64,000 nucleotides of DNA from Ensifer sp. LC11 (lineage in GTDB: Bacteria > Pseudomonadota > Alphaproteobacteria > Rhizobiales > Rhizobiaceae). The position numbers and the translations under genes were made by a program. The notes below the pieces were generated by a model. It did no database searches and was not told where the DNA came from. It worked only from the letters and a program-made list of their open reading frames with translations. This document shows, in pieces, positions 1 to 8,227 of this stretch; the stretch's first letter is position 1, and the number at the start of each line of letters is the position of its first letter. The stretch covers positions 82,854 through 146,853 of the forward strand of contig NZ_MBSO01000013.1 of assembly GCF_001695835.1 (NCBI RefSeq). Reading direction: 5' to 3'.

Positions 1-1
1 C

Positions 2-160
2 AAGCTCTACGAAGAGGCGCAGGTCGTCTTCAAGCGCGAAGCGCCGTGGGCCACCATCGACCACTCGCTCTCGGTCGTACCGATGCGCAAGAACGTTGAA
101 GGCTTCGTTCAGAGCCCGCTCGGCGATTTTGCCTTCGACGGCGTGGACATCACCGAGTAA
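2..160 (+). CDS. C-terminal end of a dipeptide-type ABC transporter solute-binding protein (partial)
   Basis: The last 52 codons of an open frame run in from the left edge and stop at TAA 158-160. The tail contains VQSPLGDFAFDGVDI, which resembles the C-terminus of DppA/SBP_bac_5 periplasmic peptide-binding proteins. Those proteins capture dipeptides or related substrates and pass them to the DppBC channel. The permease and ATPase genes follow directly on the same strand, which supports the assignment. The signal peptide and ligand-binding lobes lie outside the window, so the substrate cannot be judged. Confidence 0.8.
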   Translation, partial: KLYEEAQVVFKREAPWATIDHSLSVVPMRKNVEGFVQSPLGDFAFDGVDITE

Positions 161-181
161 TTTAGTTAACTGATCCTTAAG

Positions 182-213
182 GGGGCGTTTGCCAAGGGCA
201 AGCGCCCCTCTTT
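182..213 (+). terminator. Strong hairpin between binding-protein and permease genes
   Basis: GGGGCGTTTGCC (182-193) pairs with GGCAAGCGCCCC (197-208), giving 12 pairs with one G-U and a 3-nt loop, followed by TCTTTG. Such hairpins after the binding-protein gene commonly act as partial terminators or 3' stabilisers, giving more binding protein than permease. That role here is inference. Confidence 0.7.
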
Positions 214-362
214 GCATCCACTATAGCGACCCGAGTTCCACCTGGAGCGCAAACGGTCGCTGTGGCATTTCGACTTGCTGCATGCTTCGCCGTTAATGGG
301 AAGGCATGCAGTGGTGCCAGCGGCGGGATACAATGCCGCGGCAACATGGCGCGGGGTTTAAC

Positions 363-1367
363 ATGTTCCGATTTCTCTTGGGGCGATTGGCTGTCCTGAT
401 ACCGACCTTCGTCGGCGTCTCCATCATCGCCTTCTCCTTCATCCGCCTGCTTCCGGGCGATCCGGTTGCGCTGCTTTCGGGCGAGCGCGTCATGTCGCCG
501 GAGCGACATGCTGAAATTTCACATGCGCTCGGTTTCGACCGGCCGATCGTGGTCCAGTACCTGGACTACCTCTGGGGTGTGCTTCAGGGTGATTTCGGCA
601 CCTCGATCGTGACCAAGAAGCCGGTCATCGACCAGTTCTTCGAACTGTTCCCGGCAACCGTCGAGCTGTCGCTCTGCGCGATCCTGTTTGCCGTCATCCT
701 CGGCATTCCGGCGGGCGTGATCGCCGCGATCAAGCGCGGCTCTGCCGTCGACCAGGCGATGATGGGGACGGCACTCGTCGGCTTCTCCATGCCGATCTTC
801 TGGTGGGGCCTGCTGCTCATCATGCTGGTCTCCGGCATGCTGCAGTGGACGCCGGTCTCCGGCCGCATCTCGCTGATGTACTTCTTCCCGCCGGTCACCG
901 GCTTCATGCTTGTTGACTCGCTGCTTTCAGGTCAGGCCGGTGCCTTCAAGTCGGCGGTCAGCCACCTGATCCTGCCGACGATCGTGCTTGGGACCATTCC
1001 GCTCGCGGTCATTGCGCGCCAGACGCGCTCGGCGATGCTTGAGGTTCTCTCCGAAGACTACGTGCGCACGGCGCGTGCCAAGGGGCTTTCGACCTTCCGG
1101 GTCGTCGGCGTCCATGCGCTGCGCAACGCGATGATTCCGGTGGTCACCACCATCGGCCTGCAGGTGGGCGTCATGCTCGCCGGCGCGATCCTCACCGAAA
1201 CGATCTTCTCCTGGCCGGGCATCGGCAAGTGGATGGTGGATTCGGTGTCGCGTCGCGACTACGCCGTGATCCAGGGCGGCCTTCTGGTCATCGCTGCGGT
1301 GATCATGCTGGTCAACCTCATCGTCGACCTGCTCTATGGTCTCATCAATCCGCGCATCCGGCACTAA
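363..1367 (+). CDS. dppB: Dipeptide-type ABC transporter permease (DppB-like)
   Basis: This is an inner-membrane permease of the binding-protein-dependent transport family, 334 aa, close to the roughly 340 aa usual for DppB. It opens with MFRFLLGRLAVLIPTFVGVS, the typical first helix followed by the LLPGDPV segment. The EAA loop is seen around ARAKGLSTFRVVGVHALRNA (residues about 235-255), where the ATPases dock. The start at 363 is chosen because it gives the canonical N-terminus; an ATG 57 bases upstream would add an unlike extension. It is followed after 10 bases by dppC and probably forms a channel heterodimer with it. The exact substrate (dipeptide, heme precursor, other) is not decided by sequence. 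Confidence 0.9.
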   Translation: MFRFLLGRLAVLIPTFVGVSIIAFSFIRLLPGDPVALLSGERVMSPERHAEISHALGFDRPIVVQYLDYLWGVLQGDFGTSIVTKKPVIDQFFELFPATVELSLCAILFAVILGIPAGVIAAIKRGSAVDQAMMGTALVGFSMPIFWWGLLLIMLVSGMLQWTPVSGRISLMYFFPPVTGFMLVDSLLSGQAGAFKSAVSHLILPTIVLGTIPLAVIARQTRSAMLEVLSEDYVRTARAKGLSTFRVVGVHALRNAMIPVVTTIGLQVGVMLAGAILTETIFSWPGIGKWMVDSVSRRDYAVIQGGLLVIAAVIMLVNLIVDLLYGLINPRIRH

Positions 1368-1377
1368 GGAGGGCGTC

Positions 1378-2286
1378 ATGTCTCAAGCTGCTGCAACAAG
1401 CACCGTTTCGACCGATCCGTCCCGCCGGGCGCGTCTGGCCGAATTCTGGTATTACTTCTCCGAGAACCGAGGCGCCGTCATCGGCCTCGTGTTCTTCCTG
1501 TTCCTCGTTCTGCTTGCGGTCTTTGCGCCGTGGATCGCGCCGCATGATCCGGTGGCACAATACCGCGATGCGGTCCTGGTTCCGCCGGTCTGGCAGGAGG
1601 GCGGCCGCGCCGGATATCTGCTCGGCACCGATGCCGTCGGCCGCGACATGCTCTCCCGCCTGATCTACGGCACGCGCTTCTCGCTGTTCGTCGGTGTCAT
1701 CGTCACGACGCTGTCGCTCGTCGGCGGCATCGCGCTCGGCGTTATCGCCGGCTACTTCCGTGGCTGGGTCGATACCGTCATCATGCGCGTCATGGACATC
1801 ATCCTCGCCTTCCCGTCGCTGCTGCTGGCCCTGGTGCTGGTGGCTGTCCTCGGCCCGGGCCTTGTCAACGCCATGATCGCGATCGCACTCGTCTTCCAGC
1901 CGCACTTCGTGCGCCTGACGCGTGCTGCCGTCATGAGCGAAAAGACCCGTGACTATGTGGTTGCCGCCAAGGTTGCCGGTGCCGGTCATGGTCGACTGAT
2001 GTTCAAGACGATCCTGCCCAACTGTATGGCGCCGCTGATCGTCCAGGCGACGCTGTCTTTCTCGAGCGCCATTCTCGATGCGGCCGCCCTCGGCTTCCTC
2101 GGCATGGGCGCCCAGCCGCCGACACCGGAATGGGGCACGATGCTTGCCGAAGCACGCGAGTTCATCAGCAGCCACTGGTGGGTGGTCACGCTCCCGGGTA
2201 TCGCGATCCTGATCACGGTGCTCGCGATCAACCTGATGGGTGACGGCCTGCGCGATGCGCTTGATCCCAAGCTGAAGAGGTCCTGA
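1378..2286 (+). CDS. dppC: Dipeptide-type ABC transporter permease (DppC-like)
   Basis: This is the second inner-membrane permease, 302 aa, about the size of E. coli DppC. An N-terminal cytoplasmic stretch leads to a first helix near residues 30-55, then the conserved LLGTDAVGRDMLSRLIYGTR segment typical of DppC/OppC. The EAA loop lies near VAGAGHGRLMFKTILPN. The start at 1378 is set by AAGGAGGG at 1366-1373. It lies between dppB and dppD with gaps of 10 and 2 bases, so the four genes are almost certainly one transcript. Confidence 0.92.
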   Translation: MSQAAATSTVSTDPSRRARLAEFWYYFSENRGAVIGLVFFLFLVLLAVFAPWIAPHDPVAQYRDAVLVPPVWQEGGRAGYLLGTDAVGRDMLSRLIYGTRFSLFVGVIVTTLSLVGGIALGVIAGYFRGWVDTVIMRVMDIILAFPSLLLALVLVAVLGPGLVNAMIAIALVFQPHFVRLTRAAVMSEKTRDYVVAAKVAGAGHGRLMFKTILPNCMAPLIVQATLSFSSAILDAAALGFLGMGAQPPTPEWGTMLAEAREFISSHWWVVTLPGIAILITVLAINLMGDGLRDALDPKLKRS

Positions 2287-2288
2287 TC

Positions 2289-3131
2289 ATGGCGCTTCTC
2301 GAAATCGAAAACCTGGTCGTCGAATTCCAGACGGCTTCCGGTCCCTTCCGTGCCGTCAACGGCGTGTCGATGAAGGTGCATGAACGCGAAGTGCTGGCGA
2401 TCGTCGGCGAGTCCGGCTCGGGCAAGTCCGTGTCGATGCTGGCGGCCATGGGACTTCTGCCCTGGACGGCAAAAGTGACGGCCGACAAGCTCACCTTCAA
2501 CGGCCGCGACCTGCTCGGCATGTCGGCGAACGAACGGCGCAAGATCGTCGGCAAGGATATTGCCATGATCTTCCAGGAGCCGATCGCCAGCCTCAATCCG
2601 TGCTTCACCGTCGGCTTCCAGATTGAGGAAGTGCTGCGCATCCACATGGGTCTCGACAAGGCCGGGCGCCGCAAACGGGCGATCGAACTGTTCGAGGCGG
2701 TCGGCATTCCGGATCCGGCCGAGCGGCTCGGCCACTACCCGCACCAGATGTCGGGCGGCCAGTGCCAGCGCGTGATGATCGCGATCGCCATCGCCTGCAA
2801 TCCGAAGCTGCTCATTGCTGACGAGCCGACGACAGCACTCGACGTGACGATCCAGAAGCAGATTCTCGACCTGTTGATGAAGCTGCAGGCCGAGCACAAG
2901 ATGGGTCTGATCATGATCACCCACAACATGGGCGTGGTTGCGGAAACGGCCGACCGCGTCGTCGTGCAGTACAAGGGCCGCAAGATGGAAGAGGCCGACG
3001 TGCTGACGCTCTTTGAAAATCCGAAGAGCAACTACACGCGGGCGCTTCTCGCAGCTCTTCCCGACAACGCAACAGGTGATCGTCTGCCGACGATCTCCGA
3101 ACTCTTCGTCGATGAAGGAGCGGCCCAATGA
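2289..3131 (+). CDS. dppD: Dipeptide-type ABC transporter ATPase (DppD-like), short form
   Basis: This is a cytoplasmic ATPase powering the transporter, 280 aa. Walker A is GESGSGKS (about residues 38-45), the signature is SGGQCQRV, and Walker B runs into [12 protein letters not shown]. Most DppD/OppD proteins run to about 325 aa with a C-terminal cysteine-bearing oligo_HPY extension. Here the protein ends soon after the [11 protein letters not shown] segment, so that extension is essentially missing. The gene overlaps dppF by 4 bases (ATGA), which suggests translational coupling. Confidence 0.92.
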   Translation: MALLEIENLVVEFQTASGPFRAVNGVSMKVHEREVLAIVGESGSGKSVSMLAAMGLLPWTAKVTADKLTFNGRDLLGMSANERRKIVGKDIAMIFQEPIASLNPCFTVGFQIEEVLRIHMGLDKAGRRKRAIELFEAVGIPDPAERLGHYPHQMSGGQCQRVMIAIAIACNPKLLIADEPTTALDVTIQKQILDLLMKLQAEHKMGLIMITHNMGVVAETADRVVVQYKGRKMEEADVLTLFENPKSNYTRALLAALPDNATGDRLPTISELFVDEGAAQ

Positions 3132-3955
3132 GCGTGATCCTCGAAGCGCGCAATCTGGTGCGCGACTACCACATCCCTGGCGGCCTCATCAAAAAGGCAA
3201 AGACGGTTCATGCGCTGAAAGGCGTGAGCTTCAGCGTCGAACAGGGCAAGACGCTGGCGATCGTCGGTGAAAGCGGCTGCGGCAAGTCCACGCTCGGCCG
3301 CATCCTCACCCTGATCGACCCGGCAACCTCGGGCGAGCTCTTGATCGAAGGCAAGAAGATCGACATCGCGAAGGGCGACATGACGGCGGAGATGCGCCGC
3401 AAGGTGCAGATCGTCTTCCAGAACCCCTATGGCTCGCTCAACCCGCGCCAGAAGATCGGCGACATCCTGATGGAGCCGCTGGTCATCAACACCGACACGC
3501 CGGCCGACGAGCGTCGCGATCGGGCAATGACGATGCTGAAGAAGGTCGGTCTCACCGAGCTGCACTTCAACCGCTACCCGCACATGTTCTCCGGCGGCCA
3601 GCGCCAGCGTATCGCCATTGCGCGCGCGTTGATGCTCAACCCGAAGCTCCTGGTGCTGGACGAACCGGTCTCGGCGCTCGACCTGTCGGTTCAGGCACAG
3701 GTGCTGAACCTGCTCGCCGACCTGCAGGATGAGCTCAAGCTGACCTACGTCTTCATCAGCCATGACCTTTCGGTCGTGCGCTACATCGCCGACGACGTCA
3801 TGGTGATGTATTTCGGCGAGGCGGTCGAATATGGCAGCCGCGACGAGGTCTTCGCCGACCCGAAGCACAGCTACACCAAGACGCTGTTTGCCGCGACGCC
3901 GCGTGCCGACGTTGAGAGCATCAAGGCGCGCCTTGCCAAGAAGCAGGCGGCCTGA
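3128..3955 (+). CDS. dppF: Dipeptide-type ABC transporter ATPase (DppF-like), short form
   Basis: This is the second ATPase subunit, 275 aa. It has Walker A GESGCGKST, signature SGGQRQRI and Walker B LLVLDEPVSALD. The Q-loop region VFQNPYGSLNPRQKIG is diagnostic of DppF/OppF. Like its partner it lacks the long C-terminal oligo_HPY extension (E. coli DppF is about 334 aa). It starts inside the dppD stop codon and is the last gene before a terminator. Confidence 0.92.
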   Translation: MSVILEARNLVRDYHIPGGLIKKAKTVHALKGVSFSVEQGKTLAIVGESGCGKSTLGRILTLIDPATSGELLIEGKKIDIAKGDMTAEMRRKVQIVFQNPYGSLNPRQKIGDILMEPLVINTDTPADERRDRAMTMLKKVGLTELHFNRYPHMFSGGQRQRIAIARALMLNPKLLVLDEPVSALDLSVQAQVLNLLADLQDELKLTYVFISHDLSVVRYIADDVMVMYFGEAVEYGSRDEVFADPKHSYTKTLFAATPRADVESIKARLAKKQAA

Positions 3956-3985
3956 ACCGCTGCGGGTTGATCGCGAATGAAACAG

Positions 3986-4011
3986 GAAGCCGGGACATCG
4001 TTCCCGGCTTC
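3986..4011 (+). terminator. Terminator of the dpp operon
   Basis: GAAGCCGGGA (3986-3995) and TCCCGGCTTC (4002-4011) form a perfect 10-bp stem with a 6-nt loop, 30 bases after dppF. A short T-containing tract (TTTGA) follows. Confidence 0.75.
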
Positions 4012-4132
4012 TTTGACTCAAGGGCACGATCGTGTAGAGGTGTCGCGCCGCCTTCACTTCTCGCCTTTGGGCGGCGGGCAGCCGCTTTTTCGGCCGGACT
4101 GACCTGTTCGGCCCAACCTCAGGAACACGTTC

Positions 4133-4480
4133 ATGGAAATCAAGCGTTTCGAAACCGGCCCCCGTATGAGCCAGGCCGTGGTCTACAACAACACCGTTTA
4201 CCTCGCCGGCCAGGTCGGCAACGCCGGTGATGATGTCGTGACGCAGACGAAGCAGGCGCTTGCCGAAGTCGACCGTCTTCTGGCGCTCGCCGGCACCGAC
4301 AAGACCCGCATCCTCTCGGCCACCATCTGGCTCGCCGACATGGCCGACTTCCCGAAGATGAACTCGGTCTGGGACGCCTGGGTTCCGCAGGGCAACACAC
4401 CGGCCCGCGCCACCGGCGAAGCCAAGCTCGCGACCCCGGAATATCTCGTCGAAGTGATTGTCGTCGCCGCTGCAGCCTAA
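4133..4480 (+). CDS. RidA family reactive intermediate deaminase
   Basis: This 115-aa protein belongs to the YjgF/YER057c/UK114 (RidA) family. These are trimeric cytosolic proteins that hydrolyse reactive imine/enamine intermediates released by PLP enzymes. The fold is recognisable from NTVYLAGQVGN near the N-terminus, the segment after DDVVTQTKQALAEVDRLLALAG, and the C-terminal PARATGEAKLATPEYLVEV with the conserved Arg. The length matches the family. It is a single gene bounded by the dpp terminator and its own terminator. The precise RidA subfamily is not assigned. Confidence 0.9.
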   Translation: MEIKRFETGPRMSQAVVYNNTVYLAGQVGNAGDDVVTQTKQALAEVDRLLALAGTDKTRILSATIWLADMADFPKMNSVWDAWVPQGNTPARATGEAKLATPEYLVEVIVVAAAA

Positions 4481-4516
4481 GACCGGCGGTTCGGGCTTTC
4501 CCGTATCTTGTTTCAG

Positions 4517-4548
4517 CGCCGTCGGACCTGGTGTCCGGCGGCGTTTTT
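4517..4548 (+). terminator. Rho-independent terminator after ridA-like gene
   Basis: An 11-bp stem pairs 4517-4527 with 4533-4543 (one G-U) and is followed by five T residues at 4544-4548. Confidence 0.9.
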
Positions 4549-4572
4549 CGTGGCGCCGTTTGGGTCGTGCAG

Positions 4573-4598
4573 GGAACCAATCGGCGAGCCCGCACGTT
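4573..4598 (+). promoter_or_regulatory. EcfG/RpoE2-type general stress promoter
   Basis: GGAAC at 4573-4577, a 17-base spacer and CGTT at 4595-4598 match the alphaproteobacterial EcfG consensus GGAAC-N16/17-CGTT. The site lies 55 bases before the ATG of the small membrane gene at 4654 and just after a terminator, so it is positioned as a genuine promoter. One of five such sites in the window. Confidence 0.75.
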
Positions 4599-4653
4599 TA
4601 TCGTCCGAACCAAGAAACTGGCCAAAAATACGGGCCAACCGGGAGGACTGTCG

Positions 4654-4824
4654 ATGCTCTACTGGCTGCCACGGGTCTGTGTCCTTCTCTTAGCGGGCGT
4701 CCTGATCGCTTTCGGTCTCATTCCGCACACCGCCGCAGGTGTCGCCAACACCTTGCTCATCATCATTCTCGGCCTCGGTCTGCTCTCGCTGACCTTGCAT
4801 GTCTTTCCACCGGAACGTCATTGA
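4654..4824 (+). CDS. Small two-helix membrane protein, distant DUF1328-like
   Basis: This is a 56-aa peptide with two hydrophobic helices (about residues 6-25 and 30-50). Its pattern AFG-I-AAGVA-LL-I-LGL-L-SL follows that of DUF1328/YtjA peptides, and it can be compared with the clearer DUF1328 member at 9353. The ATG at 4654 is preceded by GGGAGGA (4641-4647). An EcfG-type promoter lies just upstream, suggesting induction in general stress. The function of DUF1328 peptides is not established. The assignment to the family is by eye and needs a profile comparison. Confidence 0.7.
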   Translation: MLYWLPRVCVLLLAGVLIAFGLIPHTAAGVANTLLIIILGLGLLSLTLHVFPPERH

Positions 4825-4943
4825 TCGTGCGCGATCCAGCCGGCGAGCCTCAATCTGAGGCGAAGCGTGCGGCCGGGCAGTCCGATGTCCTGGCCGGAAG
4901 ACCAGACGCCGCTCGCGCGCCCGTGCCAGAAGAACAGCGAGGC

Positions 4944-6089
4944 ATGATCGTGGAAACCTTGCGGCGTGTCGGTTCTTCGCACGACTACAGACGCACAAGA
5001 CGCCTCGTCGAGGAGGAGGCTGCGGTCGCGACCGCAGCGCCGTCGACGGCGCCGAAGCGTGATGGCATCGACCTGATGGTCGCCTGGAGCATCGTCGGCC
5101 TCTTCGTCATTGCCGCGTCCGCTGCCATCTACACCCTGGAGACGATCCTGCTGCCCATCACCTTCGCGATCGTTGTCGGTATCGTCCTCGGGCGCACCGC
5201 TGACGCGCTGGCGCGCTATGGTTTGCCGCCGATCTTCGGCGGCCTGCTGCTGGCGATGATTTTCGTGATCGGTCTGTCCTTCCTTGTCAACGCGCTGCTC
5301 GGCCCGTTGACGGCACTCGCTTCCGAAGCGCCGAAGCTTGCCGAAGGCGTCGTGGCGCGCATCATGCCCTTTATCGACCGGTTTGAATGGTTACGGCTGG
5401 CGGTTGCCCGGAGCGTAGGTAACGATGCGATTGCCGATACCGTTATGAAGAACGCCGGCCCGATGCTCGCTGCCACCGCCGCGGGACTGACACCGGCCCT
5501 CGTGCAGACTTTGATTTTTCTGGCAGCGCTCGGTTTGTTTCTGCTCGGCCGGCTGCAACTGCGCAAGGCCATCATTCTCGCCTTTGCCAGTCGCGAGCGG
5601 CGCCTCAGCGCCATCCGCATCATGAATGCCATTGAAGATGCGCTCGCGCGCTATTTCTCCATCGCCAGTCTGATCTATCTGGCGCTTGGAACCATGACGA
5701 TGGTCATCGCGCTCGTCGGTGGCCTCGCCATGCCGCCGCTCTGGGGACTGTTTGCCTTCGTCTCGAGTTTCATTCCCTATCTCGGCGTGACGGTGATGAC
5801 GCTGAGCCTGCTCGCGGCGGGGCTGATGACACATGAGGTCTTGTGGCTGGGGGTGGCGCCGGCCGTGGCTTTCTTCATCGTTCACCTCGCCATGGAAAAT
5901 CTCGCAATTCCGGCCATCCTCGGCAACGAGCTCGAGGTCAACCCGTTCCTTGTGTTCATTGCGATCGTCTTCTGGACATGGATGTGGGGCGCGGTCGGCG
6001 CCATGCTGGCGCTACCGCTTTCTCTCATCGTCCTCGCAATCGTCGAAGAAATCCGTGAGCACCCGCCGGAGCGGCAGCTGCCTGGCTGA
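4944..6089 (+). CDS. AI-2E family transporter (UPF0118/PerM-like)
   Basis: This is an inner-membrane protein of about 381 aa. After a charged N-terminal tail it shows roughly eight hydrophobic segments, including the family-typical central insertion and the C-terminal ALPLSLIVLAIVEEI-type helix. Family members include autoinducer-2 exporters, Na+/H+ antiporters and PerM-like permeases, so the substrate is unknown. The start is uncertain: ATG 4944 is used here, but a GTG at 4827, 2 bases after the preceding small gene, is in frame and would couple the two. The gene may share the upstream EcfG-type promoter. Confidence 0.8.
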   Translation: MIVETLRRVGSSHDYRRTRRLVEEEAAVATAAPSTAPKRDGIDLMVAWSIVGLFVIAASAAIYTLETILLPITFAIVVGIVLGRTADALARYGLPPIFGGLLLAMIFVIGLSFLVNALLGPLTALASEAPKLAEGVVARIMPFIDRFEWLRLAVARSVGNDAIADTVMKNAGPMLAATAAGLTPALVQTLIFLAALGLFLLGRLQLRKAIILAFASRERRLSAIRIMNAIEDALARYFSIASLIYLALGTMTMVIALVGGLAMPPLWGLFAFVSSFIPYLGVTVMTLSLLAAGLMTHEVLWLGVAPAVAFFIVHLAMENLAIPAILGNELEVNPFLVFIAIVFWTWMWGAVGAMLALPLSLIVLAIVEEIREHPPERQLPG

Positions 6090-6108
6090 ACGCCCCCACG
6101 GGAAAAGA

Positions 6109-6906
6109 TCAGCGCCGAGCCGAGCGGGCGTGTTCGTCGAAGAACAGCGCCTGGCTGATCAGCGCCTTCACCATGTCCGGATTGAACGGCTTGGTCACGA
6201 GGAAGGCTGGTTCCGGCCGCTTGCCGGTGAGCAGCCGCTCGGGGAAGGCGGTGATGAAGATCACCGGCACGGCAGCTTGCCTGAGGATCTCGTTGACCGC
6301 ATCGATACCGGAACTGCCATCGGCAAGCTGGATGTCGGCAAGCACCATCTTCGGAGAGGTTTTGCGGTAGAGGTCGAGCGCTTCGTCGTGGGTGCGCGCA
6401 ATGCCTGTGACCCGGTGGCCGAGGCTGGTCACCATGTCTTCGATGTCGAGCGCGATCAATGGTTCGTCTTCGATGATCAGGACGTCGGTTGCGACCTGCC
6501 GTGAGATATCCTCGGAGGCGATCGTCAGAAGCTTTGAAAACTCGCCCTGGCTGAGGCTCATGATCTCCGCTGCATCGGCGATCGAAAACCCTTCGACCGA
6601 CACGAGCAGAAAGGCCTGCCGCGGTGACGGTGCAATCAACGAGAGGTTGGCGGCCGCCTGCTGTTCCCAGGCGAACGGCGATGTGTTTTCCGTCCGGTCG
6701 ATCGATATCTTCTCAAATTGCGTGCAGAACAGCTTGTAGAGGCCGATGCGGTCGTTGGCTGTTTCCGGAAAGAGGCTGATGTCTTCGATCAGCGCTTCGA
6801 GAACGGCGGCCACATATCCGTCGCCTGCGGCCTGCGATCCGGTGACGGCGCGGGCGTAGCGGCGCAGGAACGGCAAGTGTGGCGCAATCCGGGTCGAAAG
6901 TGACAT
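6109..6906 (-). CDS. phyR: PhyR-type general stress response regulator
   Basis: This 265-aa protein has the PhyR layout. An N-terminal EcfG-sigma-like domain (about residues 1-135, opening MSLSTRIAPHLPFLRRYARA) is followed by a receiver domain (about 140-262). The receiver keeps the acidic pair in IIEDEP, phospho-acceptor D191 in ADIQLADGSSG and K239 in VTKPFN. When phosphorylated, PhyR binds the anti-sigma factor NepR through its sigma-like domain and frees EcfG. A NepR gene faces it divergently, 186 bases away. In S. meliloti the second such pair is called RsiB2/RsiA2, and from my recollection of gene order this is probably that copy. No EcfG gene is adjacent. Confidence 0.92.
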   Translation of the reverse strand: MSLSTRIAPHLPFLRRYARAVTGSQAAGDGYVAAVLEALIEDISLFPETANDRIGLYKLFCTQFEKISIDRTENTSPFAWEQQAAANLSLIAPSPRQAFLLVSVEGFSIADAAEIMSLSQGEFSKLLTIASEDISRQVATDVLIIEDEPLIALDIEDMVTSLGHRVTGIARTHDEALDLYRKTSPKMVLADIQLADGSSGIDAVNEILRQAAVPVIFITAFPERLLTGKRPEPAFLVTKPFNPDMVKALISQALFFDEHARSARR

Positions 6907-7092
6907 CAACAACTTCCTTAAGTGCAAGGCGATTCGTTTTTCTGAGGATAGGGGACACGCGGCGGAATAGGTGGATGTTTTGAACACGTTTTTCGGCTTA
7001 GAGCAAATCCGGGAAATGTTCGAAGCGGTGTGCCCTCCGGTTTGGCGGGCAATGGAAAACCGAAAGCGATGACACGGGCGGTGGGGCGAACC

Positions 7093-7311
7093 ATGGGCGA
7101 AGAGAGCGGAAAAAACGATGGGCCGGATGGGCCGACCGGGGGTGCCGCCGACACGCTTGATCTGCGTGGGTCGCTCGGTGCCAGATTGAAGGCGCTCTAT
7201 CAGGCTCTGGAGCAGGAACCCATTCCCGAACTGTTTATCGATCTACTTCAAAAGCTGGATGAGGCGGAGGCCGCGCCCGAAGGTGCGCCGATTGGACGGG
7301 TTCCAGTTTAA
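7093..7311 (+). CDS. NepR-type anti-sigma factor
   Basis: This is a small acidic protein of 72 aa from ATG 7093 (or 80 aa from ATG 7069). Its core RLKALYQALEQEPIPELF followed by IDLLQKLDEAE is the NepR family signature, namely two helices separated by an EPIP-type turn. NepR holds the ECF sigma factor EcfG inactive until phospho-PhyR displaces it. The divergent position to phyR is the classical arrangement, but ecfG is not next door as it often is. The N-terminal Gly/Asp-rich stretch is variable in the family, so the start is uncertain. RsiA2-like by inference. Confidence 0.87.
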   Translation: MGEESGKNDGPDGPTGGAADTLDLRGSLGARLKALYQALEQEPIPELFIDLLQKLDEAEAAPEGAPIGRVPV

Positions 7312-7315
7312 GGGA

Positions 7316-7341
7316 AAGAAACGGGCGTCAGCCCGTTTCTT
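7316..7341 (+). terminator. Terminator between nepR and a convergent lipoprotein gene
   Basis: GAAACGGGC (7318-7326) and GCCCGTTTC (7331-7339) form a perfect 9-bp stem with a GTCA loop, extended by A-T pairs on both sides. T-rich flanks on both strands suggest it serves both convergent genes. Confidence 0.85.
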
Positions 7342-7359
7342 CGTGCCTTTGCGCTGTGA

Positions 7360-7608
7360 TCAGCAGGCCGCTTCGTAGCGGCGGCCGTAACGGTCGCGAT
7401 AGATGCAGCGGCCCGGCTCATTGGCATTGCCGATCAGCGCACCGGCAACGCCGCCGATCGCTGCGCCCACGGCTGCACCCCTGACGTTGCCCGTGGCTGC
7501 ACCGCCGATGATGGCGCCGCCAGTTGCGCCGATCGCTGCGCCTTTCTCCGTTTGCGTGCACGCGGCGAGGGGGAGGATCAGGCTTGCTACGATAAGTATC
7601 TTCTTCAT
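7360..7608 (-). CDS. Small glycine-zipper outer membrane lipoprotein
   Basis: This 82-aa protein has a lipoprotein signal peptide ending in a lipobox (PLAAC, Cys17). A repetitive glycine/alanine-rich segment with GGAIIGGAATGNVRGAAVG-type spacing follows, as in glycine-zipper (OsmB, 17 kDa antigen-like) domains. A short basic tail (CIYRDRYGRRYEAAC) contains two cysteines. It is expected to be lipidated and anchored to a membrane, probably the outer membrane. The role is unknown; relatives are often stress-induced. A weak EcfG-like site (last base differing) lies upstream. Confidence 0.8.
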   Translation of the reverse strand: MKKILIVASLILPLAACTQTEKGAAIGATGGAIIGGAATGNVRGAAVGAAIGGVAGALIGNANEPGRCIYRDRYGRRYEAAC

Positions 7609-8168
7609 GACGCGTTCCTATCAGAGGGTTGCTTTGTTGAACTGAGAATCAATTTGTCGGAAATCGATTTGCCGGGACTGATGATGATGAGAATGACGAC
7701 AATGAGGCGTCTTCCGTTCCCGGTACCGCGCCGTTTCGTCCGGCTTCGATGTTACCTTAACGATCTTTGCCCCGCTCGCGATGGGCGAGCCCACCTGCAT
7801 GTTTCCTTCAGCCGTTGACGACTTAAGGACAAAAACATGCGGAAGGTCAAAGTGCTGCAGCGACCTTTGCGCATCTGAGATGCGCGGCGCCTTAGCGGTG
7901 TCTCCCTGCCTGGCCAGTCTGTCCTCCATCGCTCCGCCGCGGTCGCAGCACTTGTTATCGTTGCGAAAACGAGAACCGGCGCGTTTTGTTCCATCATTGG
8001 ATCAGGTAGGGCGCGGCCGTGATGGTTGCGCATCGAGATCAGCGCCCGGCGCTCTCTAGCCGCTCCGCGGTCCAGTCCGCGTTCCCGGCGGGAGTTGTTC
8101 GGGCGCAAAAAGCGGCACAAACGCACCGCGCGCACGAAAGTTCCAGGAAATATTTGATGTCCGTTTGC
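7609..8168 (+). other. Long intergenic region without a recognised protein gene
   Basis: About 560 bases separate the minus-strand lipoprotein gene from the next plus-strand promoter. Short open frames occur on both strands, but none has a convincing start, composition or family. The only structured item is the hairpin and micro-ORF repeat at 7837-7896. Confidence 0.6.
7837..7896 (+). repeat. Dispersed hairpin element with 13-codon micro-ORF, copy 1
   Basis: ATG at 7837 opens a micro-ORF MRKVKVLQRPLRI ending at TGA 7876-7878. The stop codon is the 3-nt loop of a perfect 7-bp stem, GCGCATC (7869-7875) with GATGCGC (7879-7885). An imperfect outer stem pairs 7855-7862 with 7888-7895. A second copy at 36645 encodes MQQFKVLKRPLRV and shows a compensatory base pair. 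I recall similar elements as abundant intergenic repeats in rhizobia (RIME-like), but cannot confirm the family name. Confidence 0.7.
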
Positions 8169-8194
8169 GGAACCGGAGATCGTGCATGGCCGTT
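8169..8194 (+). promoter_or_regulatory. EcfG/RpoE2-type general stress promoter
   Basis: GGAAC (8169-8173), a 17-base spacer and CGTT (8191-8194) give an exact match to the EcfG consensus. The site lies 34 bases before the ATG at 8228 and would serve the hypothetical gene and the following csbD-like gene. Confidence 0.8.
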
Positions 8195-8227
8195 TTCCGT
8201 TCACGTTTGACGGTAGGGAGCATGCGA

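Noticed and set aside
7695..7720. Minus-strand GGAAC-N17-CGTC upstream of the glycine-zipper lipoprotein gene
   Set aside because: The -10 element differs from CGTT at the last base, and the distance to the start is about 90 bases. Kept only as a weak possibility, not a promoter call.
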